Assembly: GCF_007860175.1 (NCBI RefSeq)
Contig: NZ_SJPX01000003.1
Span: 1,127,380-1,191,379 of the forward strand
DNA: 64,000 bases
Reading direction: 5' to 3'
Source: Rubripirellula reticaptiva
Lineage (GTDB): Bacteria; Planctomycetota; Planctomycetia; Pirellulales; Pirellulaceae
The notes under the pieces: generated by a model
What the model saw: the letters and a program-made list of their open reading frames with translations, nothing else
What the model was told of the DNA's origin: nothing
Database searches by the model: none
Program-made: the position numbers and the translations under genes
Part shown: positions 19,901 through 28,573 of the stretch, one piece after another
Numbering within the stretch: position 1 is the stretch's first letter
Layout: every line of letters starts with the position of its first letter

Positions 19901-20357
19901 GGTCGAAGCGATCGACGTCGGACAACTTGTTTGCGAGGTTGCTGAGTTTCTGTCGTCTCCGGAGAGTTTTCGAGTTGAATGCTATGGCCTAATGCCAGTT
20001 CTAACCACCCAGCGAATTCCACTGGAACAAGTTTTTCGCAACCTCATCGGTAACGCGATCAAACATCGCAAGCGTGATGATGGTCACGCGATCGTATCCG
20101 CTAAGCGAATTGGCGATCATTATGAATTTTCGGTCCGTGACGACGGTCCGGGCATCGCATCAGAGTATCACGAACGCATTTTTCGAATGTTTCATACGCT
20201 GCGTCCACGTGATGAAGTGGAAGCCAGCGGGATGGGGCTGGCATTATCAAAGAAGCACATTGAATCTCATGGTGGCAAGATCAGCGTCGAGTCGGCGGAA
20301 GGCGAAGGATCGGTCTTTCGCTTTACATGGCTAGCGATGTCTGAACGATCGACATGA
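16938..20357 (+). CDS. GAF/multi-PAS sensor histidine kinase
   Basis: 1139 residues, no membrane segment, so a cytoplasmic sensor. Domain order: a GAF domain (about 20-160, with the ARLAAELCGAPIGAISFVD start), then six PAS/PAC units beginning near 170, 290, 413, 545, 672 and 782, several with the NPAFEEMFGY-type core. A HisKA domain follows with phospho-acceptor His927 (VASHDLKQPLRG), then HATPase_c with N box NLIGNAIKHR, DDGPGI and GMGLALSKKHIESHGG. It lacks a fused receiver, which the next genes supply. Its signal is unknown. It heads a four-gene same-strand phosphorelay cluster. Confidence 0.93.
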   Translation: MPEALLHKNEQLRLKALRMLGILDTPKEEDYDAIARLAAELCGAPIGAISFVDEDRLWFKAAFGFDARESPRCQAFCAHAIHSPDAPLVVSDATKDPRFKDNPLVLGEPRMRFYAGIPLVTEHEKMPIGTLCVISNEVMTIDDRQLRTLSLLAKHVERLLHLRESSQLLAHRNALIDASSDAIMTWTHADGILSWNRGAEVMYGFGRNEAIGRQPTDILRSEVAIHQHANGLAVGDEWVGEATHQTKAAERIIVSTKLQRVGVGHESVFLDTSRDISEQKLKDQELRRARHALEFAADAILWLREETGDLFYANQAASGLYQYTDNELLMLNIADIDPKMRAPEALAEIRKRSTELKAIFFQTIHVRKDGSEVPVEVASHRVDFENEKFVCVFVRDITERRLTQQKLEEVSTEFQMVFDALPVGVVITDKRRRIKRINPAFEEMFGYDQKDILGKQTKMLYADPADFSEQGRAKYNQDNSAELTPYEMNYRRSNGEIFTSQTIGNRVANESGEFITFVALIQDISESVASRLEAEKLNEERRAMLELLGTTDGVWSWQVGSEDCDYAPGFRKILGFDGDDLVSFPQTIRAAQERIHPDDIDELRRVVNSSLKRRTPFVHEFRLRHADNKYIWVRLRANSIRSDSDVPRRLVGSIYDISDFKIAEAERERFFNAGIQHYGLADIQSATWLRVSENWSEVLGYTNDELVGQPYLDATHPDDRPQFEECMRQLFEGKPVLGFLGRMRHKDGCYRLIEWNVAAPEPDSSSVYFTARDVTDAEFDVIRKISDAVPMTFFVYDIQEHRNVFINRHIENLLGYTPAEFVAPKEKGIGALIHPDDEGIVANFFAGIMRGNEDQFFDSQYRVKRKNGEFREVYTTCRIFKRSADGKVQQIIGTASAVDDLAILRRYANDLEVANEELEEFAYVASHDLKQPLRGIDNLARWIESDAGDSLPAIAREHLVKLKGRVARMERLLDDLLAYSRIGRRSSEVEAIDVGQLVCEVAEFLSSPESFRVECYGLMPVLTTQRIPLEQVFRNLIGNAIKHRKRDDGHAIVSAKRIGDHYEFSVRDDGPGIASEYHERIFRMFHTLRPRDEVEASGMGLALSKKHIESHGGKISVESAEGEGSVFRFTWLAMSERST

Positions 20358-20418
20358 CGTTTAGTGAAAGAAGTCGCGCAGGGAAAGAATTTCGTGGGGG
20401 CAGCGAACAGGGCAAAGA

Positions 20419-21558
20419 ATGAACTTTGAAGACAATATCTCGATTCTGCTCATCGAAGACGATGACATCGATGCAGAGTGCGTGCGAAGATCACTTCCAA
20501 AATGCACGGCACTTCACCGTGCGTCAACGCTCCAGTCCGCACTAGCAGTGCTCAGCGACATGCCGCTTGATTTGATCCTGCTCGACCCCGGCCTGCCAGA
20601 CAGTTCCGGAGTCGATTCGTTTCTTCGGATTCGCGAGTCCTCGCCCGAACTTCCCATCGTTGTACTCACTGGTTTCCAGGACAAGGAGCTAGCAGTGCAA
20701 ATCATCCGCCTGGGAGCTCAGGACTACCTGCTAAAGGATCAACTGGATGAGCGCGCGATGCAGGCACTACGCTTTGCCGTCGAGCGTGGACGACTTCTTC
20801 GGAAGCTGGAAGACGAACAAGCTCAGCGAGAACAACTTGCTAGTAAACTTCGTGAGCAGGAGCAAAGCCTCGCGCATCTAGGACGTGTGGCACTGATGGG
20901 TGAATTGGTAGCGGAAATCACACATGAAGTGAGCCAGCCATTGAATGTGATTTCGGCATTGGTTGGCGCGCTAGAAGTCTCGCATCAGCAAAGCGTCGTG
21001 GACACTGCGCAAAATGCAATTTTGATAAAAAACCTGTCCGATGCCAATTTGCACGCGGGTGCAATCTTACAGAGGCTTAGAGAGTTTATTCGAGACAAAA
21101 CAACGACGTTCGATACGTTTGATATTAAAGAACTAATCATTTCGACAATTGATTTTGTCGATTCAGAACGTCGTCGACGAAAGATCACCATCAAGCACGA
21201 TTTTACAAACGGTCGACTATTTGCTCTTGGCAACACGACGCAAATTCAACAGGTCATCGTGAATTTACTGCGGAACGCATTTGACGCAATGATGAACCTT
21301 CCTGAATCAAACCGACTGGTGACGGTTAGGGCCTATCAACAAGACAGCACCGTTTGCGTCGAAGTCATTGATCAAGGAAGTGGACTGGAACTTGAGACTG
21401 CTGCAGCCTTTTCCGCCTTTAAGACAACGAAGAGTGAGGGATTAGGCATGGGGCTGGCGATTTGCTCTCGGATACTACACAACCATCATGGTCGAATCAC
21501 CCATCTGCCCAGTGATCGCCCTGGCTCGACCTTTCGCTTTGAACTTCCGAGCTCATGA
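20419..21558 (+). CDS. Response regulator-histidine kinase hybrid (REC then kinase)
   Basis: 379 residues. An N-terminal receiver domain has acidic pocket EDDD, phospho-acceptor Asp56 (ILLDPGLPDSSG) and Lys in LLKDQ. A coiled-coil linker follows (EDEQAQREQLASKLREQEQS), then a HisKA-type helix with His169 (ITHEVSQPLN) and an HATPase domain (NLLRNAFDAM, DQGSGL, GLGMGLAICSRIL). Such REC-first kinases take phosphate from an upstream kinase and control their own output. The end overlaps the next start as ATGA. Confidence 0.92.
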   Translation: MNFEDNISILLIEDDDIDAECVRRSLPKCTALHRASTLQSALAVLSDMPLDLILLDPGLPDSSGVDSFLRIRESSPELPIVVLTGFQDKELAVQIIRLGAQDYLLKDQLDERAMQALRFAVERGRLLRKLEDEQAQREQLASKLREQEQSLAHLGRVALMGELVAEITHEVSQPLNVISALVGALEVSHQQSVVDTAQNAILIKNLSDANLHAGAILQRLREFIRDKTTTFDTFDIKELIISTIDFVDSERRRRKITIKHDFTNGRLFALGNTTQIQQVIVNLLRNAFDAMMNLPESNRLVTVRAYQQDSTVCVEVIDQGSGLELETAAAFSAFKTTKSEGLGMGLAICSRILHNHHGRITHLPSDRPGSTFRFELPSS

Positions 21559-21986
21559 GTTCCCTACCCTCAAATTCCCTGCCCTTAAATTCCCTGCCCT
21601 CAAATTCCCTGACCACTGCATTGATTGCTCTCGTCGATGATGATGCCTTGGTGCGATTCGCAACCAAGACACTCTTGGACTTCTATCAGTTCGATGTTCA
21701 AGAGTTTGATTCCGCGGAATCCCTTCTTGAAGTCGAATCACTTGCTAACTTCGATTGTTTGATCATTGACTATCGTATGCAAGGCATTTCAGGGCTGCAA
21801 CTTCTTCTGGAGTTGAAAAGGCGTGAGTCGCGAATACCCGCCATCGTGGTTAGCGGATACATCAGTGACGCCGAGGCCGCTGAGTTGAGTGTTGCTGGGG
21901 CCTCGGCTATTATGGAAAAACCAGTGAAGGCAAAGGAACTTGTTGCGGAGTTAACGCGTTTAATCCAACTGCGAAAAACTCTCTAG
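21555..21986 (+). CDS. Single-domain (FixJ-type receiver) response regulator
   Basis: 143 residues. A receiver domain starts at about residue 22 (ALIALVDDD) with phospho-acceptor Asp72 (LIIDYRMQG), switch Ser in VVSGY and Lys in EKPVKAKEL. There is no DNA-binding output domain. The first 20 residues are a low-complexity SLPSNSL/SLPLNSL stretch coded by a 15-base tandem repeat. The ATG overlaps the stop of the kinase gene, so translation is coupled. An internal start after the repeat is possible but the overlap favours this one. Confidence 0.88.
   Translation: MSSLPSNSLPLNSLPSNSLTTALIALVDDDALVRFATKTLLDFYQFDVQEFDSAESLLEVESLANFDCLIIDYRMQGISGLQLLLELKRRESRIPAIVVSGYISDAEAAELSVAGASAIMEKPVKAKELVAELTRLIQLRKTL
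21561..21611 (+). repeat. Short tandem repeat, 15-base unit, coding
   Basis: Roughly four imperfect copies of a 15-base unit (CCCTCAAATTCCCTG-like) code for the repeated NSLPS peptide at the start of the response regulator. Unit length is a multiple of three, so copy-number change would keep the frame. Confidence 0.75.
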
Positions 21987-22032
21987 TCAGGACAAGTAGC
22001 CTGTTCCAGCGAAGCATCAAATAGGTCTCGAA

Positions 22033-22488
22033 GTGTCGTCAAACAAAATTCTCCAAATTCTACTAGTCGAAGATGACGACATCGATGCTGAAGCCGTTAA
22101 ACGCGCGCTGATGAAACAGCGGATCGCAAATCCGATTGTCGTCGCGAGAGACGGAGTCGCTGCGCTTGAGCGATTGCGAGGGCAGGATGGCAGTGAACCG
22201 CTGCAGAGGCCGTTTCTGATTCTGCTTGACTTGAATTTGCCACGAATGAATGGCATCGAGTTTCTTCGCGAGTTGCGTAGCGATCCAGAACTCCAGGGCA
22301 GTATCGTTTTTGTGCTGACAACGTCAGATGCTGATCGAGACAAGGTCGCCGCATACGAGCAACACATTGCTGGCTACATCGTGAAGTCTCAGGCTGGCGA
22401 AGAATTCGTCAACGTGATGGGAATTGTCGACCTCTATTGGCGATATGTCGAGTTCCCACCCTCCCCGTTCGAATCGAAGTCTCCATAA
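22033..22488 (+). CDS. Rcp1-like response regulator
   Basis: 151 residues, a stand-alone receiver of the Rcp1/CheY-like group that pairs with PAS/GAF or phytochrome-type kinases. It has acidic pocket VEDDDID, phospho-acceptor Asp66 (ILLDLNLPRMNG), switch Thr in VLTTSD and a Lys in YIVKSQ. The start is GTG at 22033. It is the last gene of the cluster and a likely phosphate sink or output for the multi-PAS kinase (inference). Confidence 0.88.
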   Translation: MSSNKILQILLVEDDDIDAEAVKRALMKQRIANPIVVARDGVAALERLRGQDGSEPLQRPFLILLDLNLPRMNGIEFLRELRSDPELQGSIVFVLTTSDADRDKVAAYEQHIAGYIVKSQAGEEFVNVMGIVDLYWRYVEFPPSPFESKSP

Positions 22489-22776
22489 CGAATTCGCTTG
22501 AGGTGCTGCCTTGCCCTTGCGGCGGGGGGAACAGTCGTCTTTTTAGGCAGCTATCTCTTGGTTGGTCGAATGAGTTGATCGGTGGTTGTGTTTACCACGC
22601 AAAAATCCCTGCGGTTATCCGAACAAAAGGGTAACATGATCGATTGGGTAAAACGCTCGGACGGTGCGGAATGCTTGGGTGTTCAGTACGTCACACGGTC
22701 AGTGCTTTGCCAAACGGAAGCAACGCCGTTTCGGTTTTCGTTATCGAATTCACTCCTAACATTCGCGAGTTTCATC

Positions 22777-23736
22777 ATGGCAATGATCGGCCGACGACAG
22801 TTTGCAATCGCTAGCACCGCGATGCTTAGCGCTGCCTGCGCACATCTTGACCAAATTGCATTGGCCGAACAACGGTCTTTGCACGAGCAACAGTTAGTGC
22901 TGTTGGGGCTCAATGCGTTGGCTCGAGCGCCACAGCGGAGTTATTTCGCTGATGGTCACCGAGGTGCTTCGATGATCTCAGCTCACTTGATGTGCGTTGA
23001 CAACGAACTCAGCGAACCAACGACGAACCGAATTGTTGAACTGTTTGATCGAAATTGGGCGTCATCGAAACTGTGTGAACCTTTCCCAGATGGCGACCAT
23101 GTTGACGATGCTACTGATCGAATCGGCAGAACGCTTGCGGAGGGCAAAGGAGTATTGCGTGAGGTTGGCCACGACGCGATTTTCGCAATGCACGCGATAA
23201 AGGGATTTCGTATGATGCCGGAGTCTGCCACGACTGAGCGAGTTGACGGCGTGTGTGATCTGATTCGTGCAATCAAGCCTTGGCGTGACGTGACGCCGAA
23301 CGACGACATCAACCCACCTCCGTTCGCGGACTCTGTCGAGGCTTCCAAATTTATTTTGCGGGAAGCCAGCGACTCGATTGATCGCTTTCAAGGATACGGT
23401 CAAGGCTTTGCCGGCCACATGCTGACGTTTGGTCAATCGCTGGTTGAAATGGCCGCTATGGGAATGCCCGAGTGGGCCGAGAGTTGCCGCGTCGCGTTTT
23501 GCAAGTACGTAACAGTGACGAGAACCGGTCCCGACCCCAGCGATCGAAAAATCAAAGATCACCAATTCAGCAAGTTGCGCCCAGACGCAACGGAGTACTG
23601 GAAACAGAGAGGCGACAAGACGCTAGGGATCGGGCACGTCTTCAAGTATCCCTATGCGTACTATGATCTGCTGGCTCGAGCGAACGATCCGGTGCTCGAG
23701 CAAGAACTCGACGCGAAAGCATGGCAGTTGTTCTAA
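22777..23736 (+). CDS. Tat-exported protein of unknown function
   Basis: About 319 residues from ATG 22777. The N-terminus has a twin-arginine-type signal (IGRRQFAIASTAMLSAACAH), so the protein is probably folded in the cytoplasm and then exported. The mature part is mostly soluble and alpha-helical with several His, Cys and Asp residues, e.g. HEQQLVLLGLNALARAP, DGHRGASMISAHLM and GIGHVFKYPYAYYDLL. No enzyme signature was recognised. The longer frame from 22582 was rejected because it precedes the signal peptide with random-looking sequence. Confidence 0.7.
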   Translation: MAMIGRRQFAIASTAMLSAACAHLDQIALAEQRSLHEQQLVLLGLNALARAPQRSYFADGHRGASMISAHLMCVDNELSEPTTNRIVELFDRNWASSKLCEPFPDGDHVDDATDRIGRTLAEGKGVLREVGHDAIFAMHAIKGFRMMPESATTERVDGVCDLIRAIKPWRDVTPNDDINPPPFADSVEASKFILREASDSIDRFQGYGQGFAGHMLTFGQSLVEMAAMGMPEWAESCRVAFCKYVTVTRTGPDPSDRKIKDHQFSKLRPDATEYWKQRGDKTLGIGHVFKYPYAYYDLLARANDPVLEQELDAKAWQLF

Positions 23737-23761
23737 CTCTAACGATACATTTCCATGTCAA

Positions 23762-25252
23762 TCAGAGTCGTTCTGGATTGATCATTACCGTCGGTGTTTT
23801 CCCAGACGCTCTGCCGCGCAGCATTGGCGTTAGACGTTCAATCACGTGTTTCGCCCGAGCATCCGGATCACTCGCAAGATTGTTGAACTCGTTGGGATCA
23901 GCATGGTGATCGTACAATTCAGCGCCGTACGTACCCTCGCCCCACTCGGTATATCGATAGCGATCTGTACGAATGCTGCAACCCATCACTTGCTTTGGCA
24001 AGCGACTATCGGCCGGCCGCAATATCTGCGTGACTGCATAGCCATCCCAATCGACGATGGGATCGTCCATCAGAGCACGGAGACTGCGACCGGCCAACCC
24101 TGCGGGTGAATTGATTCCCGCCAGGTCGGTCAACGTCGGATAGATGTCAACGAACTCGACAACTCGGTCGGTAGCACCGTTTGATTTTTGGTAAGGAGAC
24201 CGAACGATCAACGGACTGCGTGAACCTTGTTCGAACAGGGTCCGCTTTTGCCACACTCCGTCATGCTCGCCTAGGTGATATCCGTGATCGCTCCACAACA
24301 CCACAATTGTTTTGTTCGCAATTTTCAACTCGTCAAGCGCGCCAAGCAAACGACCGATTTGAGCATCGATGAACGATACACAGGCGTAGTACGCTTGCGT
24401 TGCACGCAGCAACGTCGTTTCATCGAGTCCATAGTTGGGGACCGGGCAGTTGTGCGCAAACGCAGCGACCGGGATGTCGCTTCGATCGTCTTTGGGGGAA
24501 AATGGTAAACGGAGCTCATCGATTGGGTACATGTCAAAGTATTTATTTGGCGCGATGTACGGTGTGTGCGGTCGGAAAAAGCCGACACCAAGAAAGAATG
24601 GTGTTCCCTTTCGCTCTCTCATGATCTTGATCGCTTCAGTCGCAATCATTCCATCAGTCTGTTCTGCGTCCGCTCCGTCCGCGGCAAGCCAGCTTAGCGA
24701 TCCACTGATCTTGCGGTGCGGTTCGGCATTGAAGACGAGTGCTTCGTCGGTCTTATCGCGTCCCTTGGGATTCACCGTCTGGTTCCATGATGGCGGATCG
24801 TCAAAACCATCGGTGCCAATCGAGGCTGGAACGTTGTAGTGATAGATCTTTCCGACGCGGGCGGAGAAGTATCCAGCCTGCTGGAACGCCTGCGGCAACG
24901 TCACCACATTGGGAACCTCATCTCGAAAGTGTCGATCCAAATCGTACACTTTGATGGTGTCGGGACGCAGTCCTGTCATCACCGAAGCACGCGTTGGATT
25001 GCAAAGCGGCAATTGACAGTACGCACGCTGGAAACAGGTTCCCGTCGACGCTAAGCGGTCAATGTTAGGAGTCCGGGCGATCAAATCGCCGTAACATCCC
25101 AGCGAACACGCTAGATCATCGACCGAGATGAAGAGCACGTTTGGTTGATCCGCCTTGGCTCGGCACCTTTGCCCACTCGCCAACAAAATAACGAGCAAGG
25201 CGAGTGGCCAAACGGTTGACCAGCGACCAAATCGCAAAAAATAATTGCACAT
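23762..25252 (-). CDS. Sulfatase (iduronate-2-sulfatase-like), exported
   Basis: 496 residues with an N-terminal signal peptide. The sulfatase active-site signature is [11 protein letters not shown], where Cys84 is the residue converted to formylglycine. The metal-binding [12 protein letters not shown] start and late [17 protein letters not shown] are family marks of iduronate-2-sulfatase-type enzymes. It should hydrolyse sulfate esters of polysaccharides outside the cytoplasm, as is common in marine planctomycetes. It converges with the Tat protein gene. Start ATG 25252. Confidence 0.93.
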   Translation of the reverse strand: MCNYFLRFGRWSTVWPLALLVILLASGQRCRAKADQPNVLFISVDDLACSLGCYGDLIARTPNIDRLASTGTCFQRAYCQLPLCNPTRASVMTGLRPDTIKVYDLDRHFRDEVPNVVTLPQAFQQAGYFSARVGKIYHYNVPASIGTDGFDDPPSWNQTVNPKGRDKTDEALVFNAEPHRKISGSLSWLAADGADAEQTDGMIATEAIKIMRERKGTPFFLGVGFFRPHTPYIAPNKYFDMYPIDELRLPFSPKDDRSDIPVAAFAHNCPVPNYGLDETTLLRATQAYYACVSFIDAQIGRLLGALDELKIANKTIVVLWSDHGYHLGEHDGVWQKRTLFEQGSRSPLIVRSPYQKSNGATDRVVEFVDIYPTLTDLAGINSPAGLAGRSLRALMDDPIVDWDGYAVTQILRPADSRLPKQVMGCSIRTDRYRYTEWGEGTYGAELYDHHADPNEFNNLASDPDARAKHVIERLTPMLRGRASGKTPTVMINPERL

Positions 25253-25332
25253 GGCGAGAGATGCTTTCGTGAAGATGACTAAGTTTCAAGCGGATAGTAT
25301 CCAGCAATGTTTTCTCAGAACGTGACGGCCCT

Positions 25333-25820
25333 CTATTTGTCGTCGACCTCGTCGTGCATTGCTTCCGTTCTGGGCACCGCATTGCGATCTTCACACGTCT
25401 CAGTGTTGACTCTGGCTGGCCATTCTAACTTGTCTAGCGGCTGAGGATTCTCGTTCTCAAACAAATCGATTGGATAAGGTTTTGTCAACAGTTCCTGCTG
25501 TTGCATGATTCGTTCTCCATCGTATTGAACTCGGAAATTCGTCTTTCCTTCTCGATTCGATCCAACGGATCCGCTCTGCCCGATGCGGACGATAAGTCGA
25601 TAATTGCAACTGTCCCGGCCGTGATTGACTTCCAACCCGGCGGGATCATTGCACCGTAGGATATCTCGAGTTCGCGAAGCAAGTGTCTTCGATAGAGCTC
25701 TGGCGCAAGCATCGTCGCTTCGCGATTAGTCGTCTTTGATGTTTCGCGACTAATCAACAACGCGATCAGTAGAGCGACCATCGCGATTGCGACCAAAAGT
25801 GACTTTAGATTGAATTTCAT
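25333..25820 (-). pseudogene. Small membrane-anchored protein, frame broken near 25635
   Basis: From ATG 25820 the frame gives MKFNLKSLLVAIAMVALLIA, a membrane anchor, and a plausible soluble start ending at GAMIPPG. The same frame then becomes poor. A +1 shift at about 25635 gives a continuation that looks far more protein-like (NYRLIVRIGQSGSVGS, then PYPIDLFENENPQPLDKLEW) running to the stop at 25333. The simplest reading is one gene of about 160 residues with a single frameshift, real or a sequencing error. N-terminal type MKFNLKSLL is common in planctomycete hypothetical proteins. Function unknown. Confidence 0.55.
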
Positions 25821-25890
25821 AAAGATGTTCTGCGGTCAATTTCACCTGCGGTCGCTCCGAGCAAAGTAGCTCGTCAGCAATTTGTGTTCG

Positions 25891-26382
25891 TTATGAATCG
25901 CTTTCGTCACTCGTTTTGATCGTGCGCGGCGAAAATTGATTGACGCAATCGGCTCGGAAACGAACATAGCCCAGGCTGATGGTCATTGCGCAATATGTCG
26001 CGATCGTGGCAGGCGCGACACCGGCGGCAAGCATCCGTGGTGTGTCAAGAAACCGTTCGCCAGAAATCCAGGCGAGTGCAAGATAACATCCGTTGGCTAG
26101 CATACAAAAATCTGCGACAAACCAAGCCCATCGACGGCGAATCGCGGCGGCAACGCAGAACGGACCGAGCGTCCCGAGCAGTGGGCCCGCCCACAGTGTC
26201 AGTCGCGGGTTCGGATCTGGCGAATGCAAAGAGAATGGCAAACGCCATGGTGCAATCGAAAATTTCGTCAACGTCGCGCCGCCGCACCAGCCTCCGACGA
26301 CATGCCCGATCTCGTGCGTCGTCGTCATGATCGACCACGCTACAACTAGCAGCCCAATTGCAGTAAGCATTCGCGTCATCAA
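25891..26382 (-). CDS. Small M50-like membrane metalloprotease homologue
   Basis: 163 residues with four or five predicted membrane helices. The first helix carries HEIGH (HExxH zinc motif) in TTTHEIGHVVGGWCGG, as in site-2 protease/M50 proteins. A second-metal-ligand aspartate of the usual NxxPxxxLDG type is not obvious, so it may be inactive or a distant M50 relative. Start ATG 26382 or 26379. No operon partner. Confidence 0.7.
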   Translation of the reverse strand: MMTRMLTAIGLLVVAWSIMTTTHEIGHVVGGWCGGATLTKFSIAPWRLPFSLHSPDPNPRLTLWAGPLLGTLGPFCVAAAIRRRWAWFVADFCMLANGCYLALAWISGERFLDTPRMLAAGVAPATIATYCAMTISLGYVRFRADCVNQFSPRTIKTSDESDS

Positions 26383-26938
26383 ACCATTCGCCTTAGGAAA
26401 CTTAATTCGCGGTCTTCAACTTCAACGCGAGATCTGATCATGCGAATCAAAATCACGGACTGCAAGAACGAAACCTCGAAGGCCACCGATGCTCGTGCTT
26501 AACACAAGCCCGACGCTCACAAACTGTACATCAATTACTTGGAACTGATGGTCTGCTTCATCGAGACTTCCTGCTTGAAAATTGGTTCAACGGCGAACTC
26601 GTCGGAGATTTTCATTGGCTTTTGACGAGTCCCGTTTCCCTGTCGAGCGTGAAAGGGGATCGTTTTCTGCGTATGGCGACGTGTTCTCGCATGCACCGCC
26701 TCGAAGGGACAGGCTTTGCTAATGGACCGATCAATCGGAGTTTGTTCGTTCGTTTAGGAAGCAAATCCAGTAATCAGCAAGTCCTGCGACGACACCCCAC
26801 AGGATCGCCGTTTGTCATTACGCGCACATGCATGGCCACCTTGACGCAGGATTGACTCCCGCGTGGAATGATGGCGGATCATCGGGGCCCGTCACGTAAC
26901 TAACAAGCTATTTTTTTCAACCTGTAAAAACGGAACAG
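26383..26938. other. Long intergenic region, nothing convincing
   Basis: About 555 bases. Short frames on both strands show no protein-like pattern. A minus-strand stretch near 26540-26600 (FAVEPIFKQEVS) weakly resembles VFKQELEYW in the ORF at 27444-27737, so this may hold a decayed relative of that gene. No RNA or repeat was recognised. Confidence 0.35.
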
Positions 26939-27361
26939 CTAATCGCTTTTGGAATCAACGTTTATTTTCCAAGAGATGCCAAATCGATCAATCACAATGC
27001 CGTACCATGACGTGAATGCTGATTTGGTAAGTGGGATCAGAACTTGGCCTCCATTCGCCAGTCCCTCGAAAATGCTTTTACCTCGCTCGAGAGAGTCCAT
27101 TTGCAAAGCGATCGCAAATCCCGCGAAAACCGGCTCGCTTTCTGTGTCGACGTACCCGACGTCGCTCGCCATAAACACAGTCCCATCAATCCGAAACGTT
27201 GCATGAAAGACTAGGTCCTCCATGCCCGGCTTGGTATGAGATTGATCTGGACTGTCGCGAAATCGCATCAAGAACGTGGTTTCCGCGTCAAGCACCATCT
27301 CGTAGTGAGCGAGTGCTTCTAAGGTGCGTCCCGCAAATCCGAGTGTGACAATTGTTGCCAT
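26939..27361 (-). CDS. PhnB-like VOC (glyoxalase-fold) protein
   Basis: 140 residues. The PhnB/3-demethylubiquinone-like subgroup is recognised from LGFAGRTLEALAHYEMVLDA at the start, the ASDVGY segment, and the C-terminal FEGLANGGQVLIPLTKSAFT followed by YGIVIDRFGISWKIN. VOC-fold proteins bind metal or small substrates; this subgroup is usually of unknown reaction. Start ATG 27361. Monocistronic. Confidence 0.87.
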   Translation of the reverse strand: MATIVTLGFAGRTLEALAHYEMVLDAETTFLMRFRDSPDQSHTKPGMEDLVFHATFRIDGTVFMASDVGYVDTESEPVFAGFAIALQMDSLERGKSIFEGLANGGQVLIPLTKSAFTSWYGIVIDRFGISWKINVDSKSD

Positions 27362-27443
27362 AGGGAGGAACCGCTAAAGAGTTATGGAATCAAACGCAAA
27401 TCAGCTTGGCATGTGTTCAATAAAATGCAACACAAGAAAAAGT

Positions 27444-27737
27444 TTACTGCCCGAATCGCCTGGGACCGAATTTCCGACTCTGCGGTGTTCTGCTCGCGGA
27501 GTTGCGTTGCGATTCTAGCAAGGTCTGCCGACGTTCGAACGCCTCTTCATTAGGTTTGGAAAGAAAGTCATGGCCATGCTGTCGTTCGAGTTCGGCCATC
27601 ATCGCGATATTCCAATACTCCAATTCCTGCTTGAAAACCGATTCACCGACATCTTTGGGGGCCCGGTTCAGTGATTGGTACTTTACGTTGCATCGTTTGC
27701 GAAGAAGTAGCACATGCGCACTGAGACCAGGCGGCAT
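27444..27737 (-). CDS. Possible small protein, unknown
   Basis: About 97 residues from ATG 27737. The middle has a helical, charged segment (FKQELEYWNIAMMAELERQH) followed by a basic tail (RTPQSRKFGPRRFGQ). No family recognised, no clear ribosome-binding site. It could be the surviving end of a larger gene. Confidence 0.4.
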   Translation of the reverse strand: MPPGLSAHVLLLRKRCNVKYQSLNRAPKDVGESVFKQELEYWNIAMMAELERQHGHDFLSKPNEEAFERRQTLLESQRNSASRTPQSRKFGPRRFGQ

Positions 27738-28573
27738 AGGCAATGGAAGATGCTGCTTTTGAAAAAGCTACGTCTCGGAATTGTGTCTGCAGGTTTGTTA
27801 GACGCACGCCATACGCCGCTGCTGCATTGACGATACGCTATAACCCCAATTGATTTGTCTGTGAATTTCTGCGGAGTAGATGGCCAAATACATGCTGGTC
27901 GCAACGAAAATAAAATCTCTCGAATCACTTGTTGTTCAAGGAGCCAAGTGCGTCGCCCAGCCCACGATTGTCATTCAGTAACGTGTGTCTTGATTCAATG
28001 CCAGCTACGTATTCTCTCCGGTGCGTTACTTCGCTATCGAAATTGCAATTCGGGGTTACGGCGGGTTTTTATACTCTCCAGTTATGCGATAACTTGTTCG
28101 ACGGATTGGGTTGGGAATCGGTACTGGATTTGCCGTAACCCTTTCGGTCTCAACAACGACGCATCGTGTGGATGCTTGTCCGTCGGCAAGCACGATTCGA
28201 ACAATCTAGCAACGGGTACCGAGAATTCGAGGACAGCGCGTTGACAATCCAAAGCTTGCCCCCAAACGCTGTAATTCGCACGGTGATCAATGTAACAGAC
28301 TCGACAAATCGCTTGCGTCGCCGAGTCTCGCAGAGTGCCGGTCGTGGCACAGTCGCTCTGGGGTGAGGGGGCGTGTAAGATTAGTCGATGCCTAGACGGC
28401 ATCACGCGAAAATTGCAATCCGGATATGGGCAGCGGCAAATCAAGCTACACCCAAGACACAGCTCGTTTTGAAAATCAGGCCACACCTTACGGTTGCCCG
28501 AAGGTCTCTTGCCAGTTCGCTCAGCCAGCGATCCACCTTTGCACCAACTTTTGAATCCGAGAAAAATCACCTG
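27738..28573. other. Long region without a convincing gene
   Basis: About 835 bases before the secreted-protein gene. Open frames on both strands (the longest is minus-strand, 28082-28570) are Cys/Arg/His-rich with no regular pattern and look like chance. I see no attC-like half sites, RNA or insertion-sequence ends. Confidence 0.35.

Noticed and set aside
28082-28570. 162-codon minus-strand ORF
   Set aside because: Antisense and intergenic, Cys/Arg-rich, no domain pattern; overlaps the start region of the better supported secreted-protein gene.
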